A stretch of 64,000 nt of DNA from an uncultured Enterorhabdus sp. (GTDB lineage: Bacteria > Actinomycetota > Coriobacteriia > Coriobacteriales > Eggerthellaceae), in the NCBI GenBank assembly GCA_947649205.1, contig CANSQM010000004.1, positions 1 to 64,000 on the forward strand, read 5' to 3'. This document shows, piece by piece, positions 8,979 through 17,370 of the stretch. Numbering within the stretch: the first letter of the stretch is position 1; every line of letters begins with the position of its first letter. A model generated the notes under the pieces. It saw only the letters and a program-made list of their open reading frames with translations, was not told the origin of the DNA and did no database searches. The position numbers and the translations under genes are program-made.

Positions 8979-10622
8979 CTATCTGATCTTTATGGCGCTC
9001 GTGAAATACGACGCGCCGCTTGCAATCGTGCAGACCGCGCCTGTGTGAGGCTCGTGGATGTAGCGGTCTTCCCCGATGTAGATGCCCACGTGCCCAGGCC
9101 TCCACAGGATGTCGCCTGGCGTTGCCTGAGACACCGGTACCTTGCGGCCGAACGCCGCCTGGTCCTCGGAGTTGCGCGGGATCATGATGCCCGCCTGCCG
9201 GTAGCAGTACTGGGTGAGCCCCGAGCAGTCGAGGCCGACTCCGGGAGTGGTGCCGCCCCACACGTAGGGCACGCCGAGCTGGCTGTAGGCGGCGGCGATG
9301 ATCGCGTCTGCCGAGAGCGCGCCGCTCTCAAGGTCATCGACCGTCATCGAGTCGAACCTGCGCAGGTTGTACGCGTCGAGCGCCGCCTTGAGCGATTCGA
9401 CGTAGGACGACGACGTCGCCCATCCCGCGTCCTTCAGGCCCTCCGCCATCTTGTCGGAGGAGTGCTCGGCGATGGCCTGCCTGATGAGGGCGTTGTCCTT
9501 GTAGTGGGAGGCCTGGAGGAACACGCGGCTCCTGAAGCGTATGCACTCGACGTCTCCCTTGAAGACCGTGAAGTAGGCGGTGATCGTGGATACCTGCCCG
9601 GGCGTGTACTCCTCGTGGGTGGTCCACCCGGCCTTTCCCGACACCTCCGGTGCCGAGGCGAAAGATGACGCCCACTTCATCCCGAAGAGGTTGTGGTCGC
9701 GCGTCGCGAGCTGGCTCATGGTCTCTCCCTGGCCGGACTCACAGATGATCTGCGCGATCGTGCACCCGGCGGGGTGCCCGAACTCCTCCTGGCAGCGTAT
9801 GGCCTCCTCGACCATCTCGTAGGTGATGTAGGGCGGGAGCCCCTCCATGGAGCGCTTCTTGTCCTCGGCGTCCCAGAACCCGAAAAGCGCCGATATGATC
9901 TGTCCGACGAGAAGCGCGACGAGCACGAAGGCGATGATGCCCGCAAGCACGCCTCCGGCGGTCGCGAGCCCGCCTCCGCCGACGGCACCGGCGATTGCGG
10001 TGTTGCCCGATGCGGATGCCGCCGTCTTCGCGGCACCGCCTGCTGCCTGCGCGGACGCTTGCGCCGCGCGGGCCTGTCCCGGGGCCGCTGCAGATGGGGA
10101 TGCCTTGCCCGCTCCTGCGGCTCCGGCGCTCTTGCCCTTCGCAGCTCCTGCGCCCTTGCCGCCCTTGGATGCGCGCGCTGCTCCCTTCGCCTTGCGCTCC
10201 CGCGCTGCCGTGACGCCGCGCTTTGCGCCCCTCCCGGCGTCGTATGCGCCCTGCGCGCCCTCGAACTCGTCGGTGTCGTCGAGTTCTGACACCGCCTGGC
10301 GCTCCAGCACCTGGCGCACCTTGAGCCGCCCGTTGGTCTCGTCCGCCGCATGCGCCGCCTCCTTAGATGGAGCCTGGGCCGAAGATGGCTCTGCGCCTGC
10401 CTTCGATCCTGCGCTTGCTGTGGACGCCTTTGCCTTGCGGGTCGTGCCCTTCGCGTCCTTCTTCGGGCGGCGCGCGCCGAGGGCGTCCTCCCTGCTCGCG
10501 AGCGTGGAGAGGCTCTGGGCCTCGTCGTCTTTCACGATTCCCGAGCTCACGGCGTCGACCTTCTCCGCCGTCACGATGTCGGCGATGGAGGAGCGATCCT
10601 TGTCGAGTTCTCTCGGATCCAT
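8979..10622 (-). CDS. Membrane-anchored bifunctional cell-wall hydrolase (glucosaminidase-like plus NlpC/P60)
   Basis: A VirB1/PrgK-like enzyme that opens peptidoglycan for the conjugation channel. Residues 1-215 are a long Ala/Lys/Ser-rich cytoplasmic region; one membrane span follows at about 218-245. Then comes a lysozyme/glucosaminidase-type domain (ICESGQGE, HNLFGMKW) of about 170 residues. The C-terminal NlpC/P60 domain has Cys466 in GLDCSGL, His511 in GHVGIYIG and His523. The two-enzyme layout matches CD1107-type element proteins. The stop abuts the VirB4 end and the gene is part of the transfer operon. Confidence 0.9.
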   Translation of the reverse strand: MDPRELDKDRSSIADIVTAEKVDAVSSGIVKDDEAQSLSTLASREDALGARRPKKDAKGTTRKAKASTASAGSKAGAEPSSAQAPSKEAAHAADETNGRLKVRQVLERQAVSELDDTDEFEGAQGAYDAGRGAKRGVTAARERKAKGAARASKGGKGAGAAKGKSAGAAGAGKASPSAAAPGQARAAQASAQAAGGAAKTAASASGNTAIAGAVGGGGLATAGGVLAGIIAFVLVALLVGQIISALFGFWDAEDKKRSMEGLPPYITYEMVEEAIRCQEEFGHPAGCTIAQIICESGQGETMSQLATRDHNLFGMKWASSFASAPEVSGKAGWTTHEEYTPGQVSTITAYFTVFKGDVECIRFRSRVFLQASHYKDNALIRQAIAEHSSDKMAEGLKDAGWATSSSYVESLKAALDAYNLRRFDSMTVDDLESGALSADAIIAAAYSQLGVPYVWGGTTPGVGLDCSGLTQYCYRQAGIMIPRNSEDQAAFGRKVPVSQATPGDILWRPGHVGIYIGEDRYIHEPHTGAVCTIASGASYFTSAIKIR

Positions 10623-13217
10623 CTAGCCTCTGCCCCTCTTCGCGTTGCTCTCGAAGAGATGCGCGCGCTTGAGCTGCGCGATCTCCTCGGGCTTGGTGTT
10701 CCATAGGTCGTAGAGCGCACCTTTCGGGAAGTCGTCCCGGATGGGCACGCGCGCGCCTCCTGCGACGAGCAGGCCCTCTCCGGCCTTGATGGACTCGTTG
10801 ATGTACTCCCTCTCCGCCGCCGAGAGGGAGAGCATGTCGGCCCAGGCGGCGAGGTCTTGGCTCGCCTGCTTGTGCAGCAGCATGAAATCCGAGTTCAGCA
10901 CCATTGTGCGGGCGCGCTCGTGGGTGAGCATGTGGGAGGTGTTCTGCGAGATGCCGGTGCAGATGAGGTTGAACTTGCGCCCCTCCGCCCAGAACTTCGC
11001 GAAGTAGTCGATGATGGTCGGGTGCCCGAAGAGCGACTGCACCTCGTCGATGTAGAGCCAGGTGGTGATGCCCCGCTCGAAGTTCGCGTACATCCGGTTG
11101 CGCACCGCCTCAAGCGCGGTGAGCATGCCGAACACCCGCATGTTGGTTGAGAGGTCGTGCAGATCGATGTTGGTGATGCGGTTGTCGAAGCCCACGTTGG
11201 ACTGGCGGTTGAAGAAAGAGAGCGCGCCTGTGACGTAGCGCTCGTACCTGAGCGCGATGTCGCGCGCCTCGGCCTCGGGCTGGCCGCTCAGTATCTCGTG
11301 GAAGTCGGAAAGCGTCGGCATGCCCTGCCCGTCGGCGCACCTGGAGTATGCCGCCTCTACGCATCTCGTGATGATCGACTTGTCGGCTTCGGGAAGGCCT
11401 TCCGAGGACTCCGCCATCATCGCGCTTGAGAGTGCGAGGAACGCGTCGATCTTGAACGCGAGCTGGGCAGCGTCCGCGCGACCCTCCACGTCCGAGAGGT
11501 CGAAGGGGTTGAGTGCGGTGTCCGCGTCGGGGGCGAGCCGGACGTTCACGCCGCCCAAGGCCTCGATGAGGTTTCCATACTCTCCTGCGGGGTCGAAGAT
11601 GATGATCTCGTCCTCCGGGTAGGCGAGCACGGTGTTGGTGATCTCGCGCTTCACTGAGAAGGACTTCCCGGAGCCGGGCTTGCCGCAGACGAACCCCATA
11701 GGTGAGGCGAGCTTCTTGCGGTTGCAGATGACGAGGTTGCCCGACTGCTTGGACTGCCCGTAGTAGCCGCCGCCCTCCTGGTTGAGCTCCAGCGAGGCGA
11801 AGGGCATCTGCATGGCAATCTGGCCCGTGGTGAGGTAGCGGGTGACGTCGATGTGGTTCATGCCGAGCGGGAGCACCGAGTTCAGCGCCTGGCGCTGCCG
11901 GTAGTAGAGCGGCTCTATCCCGAGCGAATTGCCCTGCCCGATCGACACGATCTGGTCCACTTGGCGCTCAAGAGCCTCCACGGTGTCGGCGTAGGTGTAG
12001 ATGAGGCCGGTGTAGGTGAAGAGGCGCTCGTTCTTGTTGCGAAGGAAGTCCAGGAGCTCCTCGGCCTCCTCCTTTGAGTATCTGAGCTCCGGCGGCAGGA
12101 TCGTGTAGTCGTAGCCCTTCTTCATCGCGCTCATCTGCTCGTCGATGATTTCCTTGTCCATCCAGTCGAGCTGGCGCTTCACGAGCGCGAGGGCGTCGGA
12201 CTGCGCGATGGGCTGGATGTGCAGGTTCACCGAGAGCGGCATGGGAAGGTCGATGATGTTCGCGAGGTAGTCGTCTTCGAGCATCGAGCCGAATGTGCGG
12301 ATGGAGACCACGCAGCCGTATGCGTCGTCCACCCGGAAAATGTCTGCCCTGCCGTGCGGCTTGAAGTCGATGAGCGCTGGCGCTATGAGGTCCTTGGTCC
12401 TCGTGTCGGACACGGGGCTCACCTTGTCCCATGTGAACGTGAAGGGGGATTTCGGGCGCAGCTGCGACTGGATCGCCTCGATGCGCTCGGTGCCGTTCAG
12501 GGCGTGCGCCTCGCAGCGGATTCGCGAGAGCGTGTCGATGACGTCGCCCTTTATGCGCGATAGCTTCGGCACCGCCTCCCAGACGTCGTCTGCGCCCACC
12601 ATGTAGGTGAGGTAGCGGTGGCGCGTGAGGTTGGAGACCCCCTCGCGCATCTTGTCGTTGAGGATCCGGTTGTACTCCTTGGCGTACCTCTCCGTGTCGG
12701 GGTCGGACGCCTTGAAGAAGCGCTTCTTGCCGATCTCCTCGTCGGGGATGGGGACGTTGGCGATGGTGAGCTGGACGCAGGAGTCCGCGCCGAAGTAGTT
12801 GTAGAGCGAGGAGAGCACGGTGAAGATGTTCTGCTGGTTCTCGCGGCGCGCCGACTGGTAGGAGATGTCCGAGAACTCGATCGTCTGCGAGAAGAGGCCT
12901 TCCTCTACCTGGGCTATGCCGTCCTTGTAGATGGCGTCGTAGCCGATGTAGGAGGCGATCTCGCCCGCCTGGGCGCGCGCCTTCTTCTGTCGCTTGAGCT
13001 TCTCCTCGTGGGCCTTCTTGGATCGATCCGACTTGCTGGCCGAGCCCATCAGCTGCTTTATGAAGCTCGACGAGCCCGACCTCTCGCGCTTGGCCTTCGC
13101 CCTAGCTGCACGCTCGGATCTGATGCGATCCTTCGCGAGTTTCTTCTCAGCCTTGAGCTTCTCCTTGTCGCTCGCTCTCTCTTTCCTTGCGCTTTTCGCA
13201 TTCTCTCGTTGGCTCAT
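10623..13217 (-). CDS. VirB4-type conjugation ATPase
   Basis: Powers assembly and operation of the type IV secretion channel. The ATG at 13217 has AAGGAG upstream and gives 864 residues; longer in-frame starts lie inside the PrgI gene and lack a ribosome site. The first 90 residues are very Lys/Arg-rich. Walker A (GKPGSGKS) is near residue 510, with IIIFDPAGEY shortly after and WLYIDEVQSL as the later acidic motif. The start overlaps the end of the PrgI gene by 71 bp, a usual arrangement in this family. Confidence 0.93.
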   Translation of the reverse strand: MSQRENAKSARKERASDKEKLKAEKKLAKDRIRSERAARAKAKRERSGSSSFIKQLMGSASKSDRSKKAHEEKLKRQKKARAQAGEIASYIGYDAIYKDGIAQVEEGLFSQTIEFSDISYQSARRENQQNIFTVLSSLYNYFGADSCVQLTIANVPIPDEEIGKKRFFKASDPDTERYAKEYNRILNDKMREGVSNLTRHRYLTYMVGADDVWEAVPKLSRIKGDVIDTLSRIRCEAHALNGTERIEAIQSQLRPKSPFTFTWDKVSPVSDTRTKDLIAPALIDFKPHGRADIFRVDDAYGCVVSIRTFGSMLEDDYLANIIDLPMPLSVNLHIQPIAQSDALALVKRQLDWMDKEIIDEQMSAMKKGYDYTILPPELRYSKEEAEELLDFLRNKNERLFTYTGLIYTYADTVEALERQVDQIVSIGQGNSLGIEPLYYRQRQALNSVLPLGMNHIDVTRYLTTGQIAMQMPFASLELNQEGGGYYGQSKQSGNLVICNRKKLASPMGFVCGKPGSGKSFSVKREITNTVLAYPEDEIIIFDPAGEYGNLIEALGGVNVRLAPDADTALNPFDLSDVEGRADAAQLAFKIDAFLALSSAMMAESSEGLPEADKSIITRCVEAAYSRCADGQGMPTLSDFHEILSGQPEAEARDIALRYERYVTGALSFFNRQSNVGFDNRITNIDLHDLSTNMRVFGMLTALEAVRNRMYANFERGITTWLYIDEVQSLFGHPTIIDYFAKFWAEGRKFNLICTGISQNTSHMLTHERARTMVLNSDFMLLHKQASQDLAAWADMLSLSAAEREYINESIKAGEGLLVAGGARVPIRDDFPKGALYDLWNTKPEEIAQLKRAHLFESNAKRGRG

Positions 13218-13605
13218 TGGCCTCCGCTCCTTTTCGTCTTGCGATCCTCTTCGCCCTGCGCGTGGGTCTTCCCGCCTCGGTGCGCGGGAGCGACTTGTCT
13301 GCCGGGCTCTCATAGAGGAGCTTTTGGTCTTTCAGGTGGTGGTTGATCAGAAGGGGCGCGAACTTCTCAGCGCGCATCCCGAACGGCCGCCAGAACCCGG
13401 CGAGCCAGAAGGGTATGGATGCGCACATGACGGGGAACGCCGCGTCGGCGACCTCTATGCCGACCCAGAAGTGGCATATCGCCGCCACGAGGATCGCCGA
13501 TCCGAAGCCACCCGTCACGCACGCGAGCGTGCGGAAGGAGAGCTTCCCGACGATCTTCTCCTCGTACTCGCCGATGTCCTTCTGAATGGGGATCTGAAGC
13601 GACAT
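13147..13605 (-). CDS. PrgI-family conjugation membrane protein (VirB3-like)
   Basis: The product starts MSLQIPIQKDIGEYEEKIVG, the characteristic PrgI opening, followed by two membrane segments (about residues 28-45 and 53-70). Its C-terminal 50 residues are strongly charged. PrgI/VirB3 proteins sit beside VirB4 at the membrane and help anchor it. Here the two genes overlap by 71 bp and the Maff2 gene precedes it, which matches the family's usual order. Confidence 0.85.
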   Translation of the reverse strand: MSLQIPIQKDIGEYEEKIVGKLSFRTLACVTGGFGSAILVAAICHFWVGIEVADAAFPVMCASIPFWLAGFWRPFGMRAEKFAPLLINHHLKDQKLLYESPADKSLPRTEAGRPTRRAKRIARRKGAEANEPTRECEKRKERESERQGEAQG

Positions 13606-13620
13606 GGTCTGTCACCCGCC

Positions 13621-13836
13621 TTAGGCGGGCAGCCAGGACGTGTCGAGCATCCCGAAGTAGACCGCTGCGGCGATGATGATCGCGCCGCCAGCGATGGTGG
13701 ATATGGCAGAGGCAATCTGGCTGCCTCCCTGCTGCTCTCGTATGGCGAGGCCGAGCGAGACCGCGCCCCAGACGACCAGGAAGCCGCCGAGGAAGGTCAC
13801 GCAGCCCGATACGAGGCTGATGATGTTTGCGAGCAT
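13621..13836 (-). CDS. Maff2-family small membrane protein
   Basis: A 71-residue protein with two hydrophobic segments (VTFLGGFLVVWGAVSLGL and ISTIAGGAIIIAAAVYFGM), typical of Maff2 mobile-element proteins. These occupy the place of a VirB2-like pilin or channel subunit, though that role is inferred. The ATG at 13836 follows the conserved leader repeat; the upstream in-frame ATG at 13854 belongs to that leader. PrgI and VirB4 lie directly downstream. Confidence 0.82.
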   Translation of the reverse strand: MLANIISLVSGCVTFLGGFLVVWGAVSLGLAIREQQGGSQIASAISTIAGGAIIIAAAVYFGMLDTSWLPA

Positions 13837-13901
13837 GTGGGTGTTCCTTTGCATCTCGATTCGCCCGCGCCTGCAGTACTTGGAGGTTCCAGGCGGCGGG
13901 C
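13837..13901 (-). promoter_or_regulatory. Repeated hairpin leader, copy 2
   Basis: On the minus strand the stem is GCCCGC-C-GCCTG against CAGGC-GCGGGC (complement of 13890-13901 and 13863-13873), with one bulged base. The loop reads GAACCTCCAAGTACTG. GAGATGCAAAGGAACAC follows, then the Maff2 start. Loop and distal sequences match copy 1, while the stems differ but keep pairing. Confidence 0.65.
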
Positions 13902-13937
13902 TGATGGTAGAATTTCGGATCGAGGGGCACGTGCGTG

Positions 13938-14021
13938 CTCCCTTGCATCTCGGCTGCGACGGCCGGTCGCGGTACTTGGAGGTTCTGCCCCGGCCCTAGG
14001 GTCTAGGCACCTGTCGCAGCC
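13938..14021 (-). promoter_or_regulatory. Repeated hairpin leader, copy 3
   Basis: On the minus strand, an outer 9-bp stem GGCTGCGAC/GTCGCAGCC (complements of 14013-14021 and 13952-13960) encloses an inner GGCCGG/CCGGCC stem. The loop again contains GAACCTCCAAGTAC, and GAGATGCAAGGGAGCAC follows. It runs straight into copy 2 with no convincing gene between them, so either the leaders are in tandem or a short gene was lost here. Confidence 0.6.
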
Positions 14022-14026
14022 ATATC

Positions 14027-15853
14027 TCACGCTTCCATAAGCGCTCCCTCCCTTCTCGCCCGGTACTCCCTGAAGTCGAACGCCCCCGCGTCCTCTGCGG
14101 CCTTGAGCGCCCCGTACCTCGGGTGCGCCTCAAGCGGGTACTTCTTGTCCTTGAACGCCTGCGCGCCGTTTATGAGCACGAGCGCCTCGTCGCGCGGCAT
14201 CCTCGCCACCTCGGAGGCCTGCATGAGCTCCCGCTCTATGAGGCCGTAGTTGTGCGTGTAGGTGGGGTTCGCGCCCCGAGAGTCGTTCACGGAGACGTTG
14301 GCAACGGTCTGCTTGCCGATCATGTCGGCGATCTTCTGGTTGGTGTCCGCCGACTTGCCCCCGAGGAACAGCAGCGTGTCGCAGGCGTTCATGATGGTCT
14401 TCGCGTTGTTCTCCCCGTATGACTCCTCAAGCTGAGAGAGTGACTGCAGGATCATCGAGACCGCGATGTTGCGGCTTCGCGTGACGGTGATCATGCGCTC
14501 GAAGTCCGGTATTGTGCCGATGTTTGCGAACTCGTCGAACACGAAGTGGACGCATCTGGGAAGACGTCCCGAGAAGCGCGAGAGCGCCGTCTCGCAGAGC
14601 GAGTCGAGCGACTGCTGCATGAGAAGCGCGAACACGAAGTCGAAGGTCGAGTCCGTGTCCGACATCGAGCAGAAGAGAGCTACCTTTTTGTGCGCGTCGC
14701 CCATGTGATCGAGCTCCATCTCGTCGTAGCGCAGGAGTTCCCTCATCTCGGCGATGTCGAACGGCTTCATGCGCACGTTGCACGAGACCATGATGGATTT
14801 GAGGGTCTTTCCCGCCGCCACCTTGAACTGCTTGTAGCTCGATAGCGAGAAGTCGTCCTCGGGGCGCACGGGGGCTGCCACCTTCACCCATTCGAAGCCT
14901 CCGGTGCCGTTGTCGAACGCGCGGGACGCCCGGTCGTACTTCTTGGCCGAAGGGCTCCTCACGAGCCTCTCTCCGGTCTCAAGCTCGTTGAAGAGCATGT
15001 CGAGCGGGCTCAGGTAGTCCTCGTCGTCCTCGCGGGCGTCCGCGAGCGAGAGCAGCGACAGTAGCCCCGGCACGTTCCTGTCCTCCTCGGGGCAGTGCAG
15101 AAGGAGGTAGGAGACGAGGGCCGTGTAGAGGAGCTTCTCGGCGTTCTCCCAGAACGGGTCCCCTGCATGGTCCTTGTCGCCGGTGGTGTTCTTGATGAGG
15201 CACTCCACGAACCTCAGCGTCGCCGCCTCGCCGTCGATGTATGCGATGGGGTTGAAGTGCATGGAGCTCGCGAAGTCTATGGTGTCGAAGGTCTTGATCT
15301 CGTAGCCGAGTCCTTCGAGGACGTGGCCCATGTCGTGGATGAGGGTGCCCTTGGGGTCGGTGATGAAGTAGTTGGCGTTTCCCTGCATGAGGTTCGGCTT
15401 CACGAAGTAGCGCGTCTTTCCCGTGCCGGGGCCGCCTATGACGAGCACGTTGTCGTTCGTCTCGGTCCTCTGGTCGTGGGTGGCATCGATCATGCGGATG
15501 CTCGCCTGCTTGGTGAGGATGATGTTGTTGTCGGCGTCCTTCCTATCCGAGTACGCCTCGATCTCCTTCGCCGTCGCCCAGCGCGCGCTCCCGTGCTCCT
15601 CGCCCTTGCGGTAGCGCCCCCTGCGCTCCCACCATCTCACCCATACGAGCCAGACGGCGCACGCGCAGGCGCATCCGATAGCGAGCGGCAGCGGATCCGT
15701 TGACGGGATCGCCCCTTGCGCCGCGAGGTCCATCGCCGTGGATACCAGGTCGGCCTCTGAGCTTCCTGCGGCCATGACGGCTGCCGTGGCGGCGTTGCCG
15801 ATGAGGAGGGCTGCGCCCGATAGCGCCGCGATGAGGATGAGCTCCGACTTCAT
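14027..15853 (-). CDS. VirD4/TraG-type coupling ATPase
   Basis: Brings the relaxase-DNA complex to the conjugation channel. The N-terminus has two membrane segments (about residues 5-30 and 55-75). Walker A is GGPGTGKT (140-147), followed by YFITDPKGTL. The Walker B region is VHFVFDEFANIG, and the family's MILQSLSQLEE motif is present. At 608 residues it is full length. Its ATG overlaps the upstream DUF3801 stop by four bases, the PcfB-PcfC arrangement of pCF10-type elements. No relaxase gene is visible nearby. Confidence 0.94.
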   Translation of the reverse strand: MKSELILIAALSGAALLIGNAATAAVMAAGSSEADLVSTAMDLAAQGAIPSTDPLPLAIGCACACAVWLVWVRWWERRGRYRKGEEHGSARWATAKEIEAYSDRKDADNNIILTKQASIRMIDATHDQRTETNDNVLVIGGPGTGKTRYFVKPNLMQGNANYFITDPKGTLIHDMGHVLEGLGYEIKTFDTIDFASSMHFNPIAYIDGEAATLRFVECLIKNTTGDKDHAGDPFWENAEKLLYTALVSYLLLHCPEEDRNVPGLLSLLSLADAREDDEDYLSPLDMLFNELETGERLVRSPSAKKYDRASRAFDNGTGGFEWVKVAAPVRPEDDFSLSSYKQFKVAAGKTLKSIMVSCNVRMKPFDIAEMRELLRYDEMELDHMGDAHKKVALFCSMSDTDSTFDFVFALLMQQSLDSLCETALSRFSGRLPRCVHFVFDEFANIGTIPDFERMITVTRSRNIAVSMILQSLSQLEESYGENNAKTIMNACDTLLFLGGKSADTNQKIADMIGKQTVANVSVNDSRGANPTYTHNYGLIERELMQASEVARMPRDEALVLINGAQAFKDKKYPLEAHPRYGALKAAEDAGAFDFREYRARREGALMEA

Positions 15854-16398
15854 CGGGTCTTCACCTCGACCTTCTCGATCTGCCTCGTCGCCTCCTTGGC
15901 CTCATGCGCCGCCTTGGATGCGGCCTTCGCTGCCTCGGCCTTCTTCTCCAGCGGCTCCTGGTCGCGCTCCTCGGTGAGTTCGCGCTCGCGTGTCTCGCAG
16001 GCGCGCTCCGCCTCCGCATCGACGTCGTGCTCAAGGTTTTCGAACACCTCGTCGACCTCGGGGGCGTCGGCTACTCTGAACACCAGGTGGTCGCGCCCCT
16101 CGACATCGACGAAGTCGTGCTCGATGGCGGCTTCGGTGAGCCTCTCGTCGATGATCTCCTTCAAGGTCGCGTAGTCGGGAAGCTCCTCGAACTCCGAGAG
16201 GTTGAGCCGTGCGTACTCGCGTACGCCCTCGTGCTCGGCTTCCGCGGCGGGACCCTCGATCTGGCCTCTCAGGTTCCTGATGGCGCTCTTGAGCCTCTCG
16301 GCGCTCGCCCTGATGGCGTCCTGGCTCGCGTCCTGGCCCATCCTGAGCATCCAGTCGAAGAGCTTCTCTCCGCTCTCGTCTCCGAAATCGCTTGCCAT
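15850..16398 (-). CDS. DUF3801 (PcfB-like) conjugation protein
   Basis: A 182-residue soluble protein. The first half is a compact alpha/beta domain (LFDWMLRMGQDAS, ARLNLSEFEELPDY, HDFVDVEGRDHLVFRV); the second half is a charged Glu/Ala/Lys coiled coil. The domain and the 4-bp overlap with the coupling-ATPase gene match DUF3801/PcfB proteins, which help deliver the relaxosome to VirD4. Family assignment rests on gene order plus the N-terminal pattern. Confidence 0.75.
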   Translation of the reverse strand: MASDFGDESGEKLFDWMLRMGQDASQDAIRASAERLKSAIRNLRGQIEGPAAEAEHEGVREYARLNLSEFEELPDYATLKEIIDERLTEAAIEHDFVDVEGRDHLVFRVADAPEVDEVFENLEHDVDAEAERACETRERELTEERDQEPLEKKAEAAKAASKAAHEAKEATRQIEKVEVKTR

Positions 16399-16412
16399 GT
16401 CGTCCTCCTCTT

Positions 16413-17156
16413 CTATCTGGCCGTCTCGCGCGTCTCGCTTGCGCGGTCGGCGCGCTGCTGGTTCTCGGACGCGCGCAGCGCCGCCTGCGTGCGGTCTGCG
16501 AGGCTCTCCGTCATCCTCTCTACCTTGTACTGCTCCGCCCTCTCCACCTGGGACTTAATCACGTCGAGAAGGGACAGGCCCTCCTTCGCCTGGTCGACCA
16601 TGTAGTCCGCAGACGGGGCGTTGACGGTGAGGAGCTTGCCCATGTGGTTGAGCGCCACGTGGATCCTGAAGTCGCAGTTCCTCGCCGCCACCCAGCCGTC
16701 GTCGAGATAGGGGAAGGCATTGCCCGTCCACTGCATGTCGGATTTGGGAGGAAGGTAGTCCAGGTGTTTGCACTCATCGACCGTTGCGAGGCGCATCCCC
16801 GCGACGTAGCGGGTGAGCTCCGATATGTCTCCTGCGAGCCTCTTGAAGCTGAGGGACTCGAAGGGGACCCAGCTCTCTCCGTCCTGCTTGAGCGTCCACC
16901 ACTCGTCGCCCCCGTCCACCTGTTGGATGAACGCGAGGTCGCCGTAGACGACTCCCTGCCTGATGGCCCAGTTCCCGGCCTTGAAGAAGTCGGAGAGGTC
17001 CTCCAGCGAGAAGCAGCGGTCGAACTCGTAGGGGTACTCCTCCAGATAGGGGTCGTCCTGCCAGGCGTATCCGCTGCGCTTGAGCCAGCCGTTCTTCTGG
17101 CAGATCGCCTCTAGGCTTTCCTGTTCTTCTGCCGTGACCGGCACCATGTTGTACAT
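16413..17156 (-). CDS. Conserved element protein, unknown function
   Basis: The ATG at 17156 has AGGAGGAGA just upstream, giving 247 residues; earlier in-frame starts lie in the hairpin-rich leader. The sequence is rich in aromatic residues (WLKRSGYAWQDDPYLEEYPYEFDRCF, split here as two segments around residues 20-46) and ends in a charged helix. No catalytic motif is recognised. It is the first gene after the replication block and leads into DUF3801 and VirD4, so it is probably an accessory of transfer or plasmid-like maintenance. Confidence 0.7.
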   Translation of the reverse strand: MYNMVPVTAEEQESLEAICQKNGWLKRSGYAWQDDPYLEEYPYEFDRCFSLEDLSDFFKAGNWAIRQGVVYGDLAFIQQVDGGDEWWTLKQDGESWVPFESLSFKRLAGDISELTRYVAGMRLATVDECKHLDYLPPKSDMQWTGNAFPYLDDGWVAARNCDFRIHVALNHMGKLLTVNAPSADYMVDQAKEGLSLLDVIKSQVERAEQYKVERMTESLADRTQAALRASENQQRADRASETRETAR

Positions 17157-17171
17157 TTCCGTCTCCTCCTC

Positions 17172-17289
17172 GGGAGCCGACTCGCGTCGGCTCCCCTCGG
17201 TTCGGTGTTTCGGCGGCGAGGCGCTGTAAGTCGTCCTCGCCCGGTTGCGTTTTGAGAGTGTTTCGGCTGACCCGCTTCTCCTCGCCGCC
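17172..17289 (-). promoter_or_regulatory. Structured leader with two inverted repeats
   Basis: GGGAGCCGAC/GTCGGCTCCC (17172-17195, 4-base loop) is a perfect 10-bp hairpin immediately before the ribosome site of the 17156 gene. It has no T tract, so it looks more like a translational element than a terminator. A second pair, GGCGGCGAGG (17212-17221) and CCTCGCCGCC (17280-17289), encloses 58 bases further upstream. Confidence 0.5.
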
Positions 17290-17340
17290 CCGCAACGGTT
17301 ATAGCGTGGTCGATTCCCAGATGGGACGGGGATTTTTCGC

Positions 17341-17370
17341 ACAGTCCCGCATAGTCACGGACAGTCACTT
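17341..17370. repeat. 10-bp-period direct repeat array A
   Basis: Three consecutive 10-mers, ACAGTCCCGC, ATAGTCACGG and ACAGTCACTT, are in exact 10-bp register. They follow a T5 tract and overlap the stop of the DnaC-like gene. The same unit recurs at 19281-19310. One repeat per helical turn suggests a protein-binding array in front of the transfer operon. Confidence 0.6.

Noticed and set aside
13923-13948. A gene starting at the GTG after leader copy 3
   Set aside because: Its frame runs straight through leader copy 2 and is antisense-like in composition; no domain is seen.
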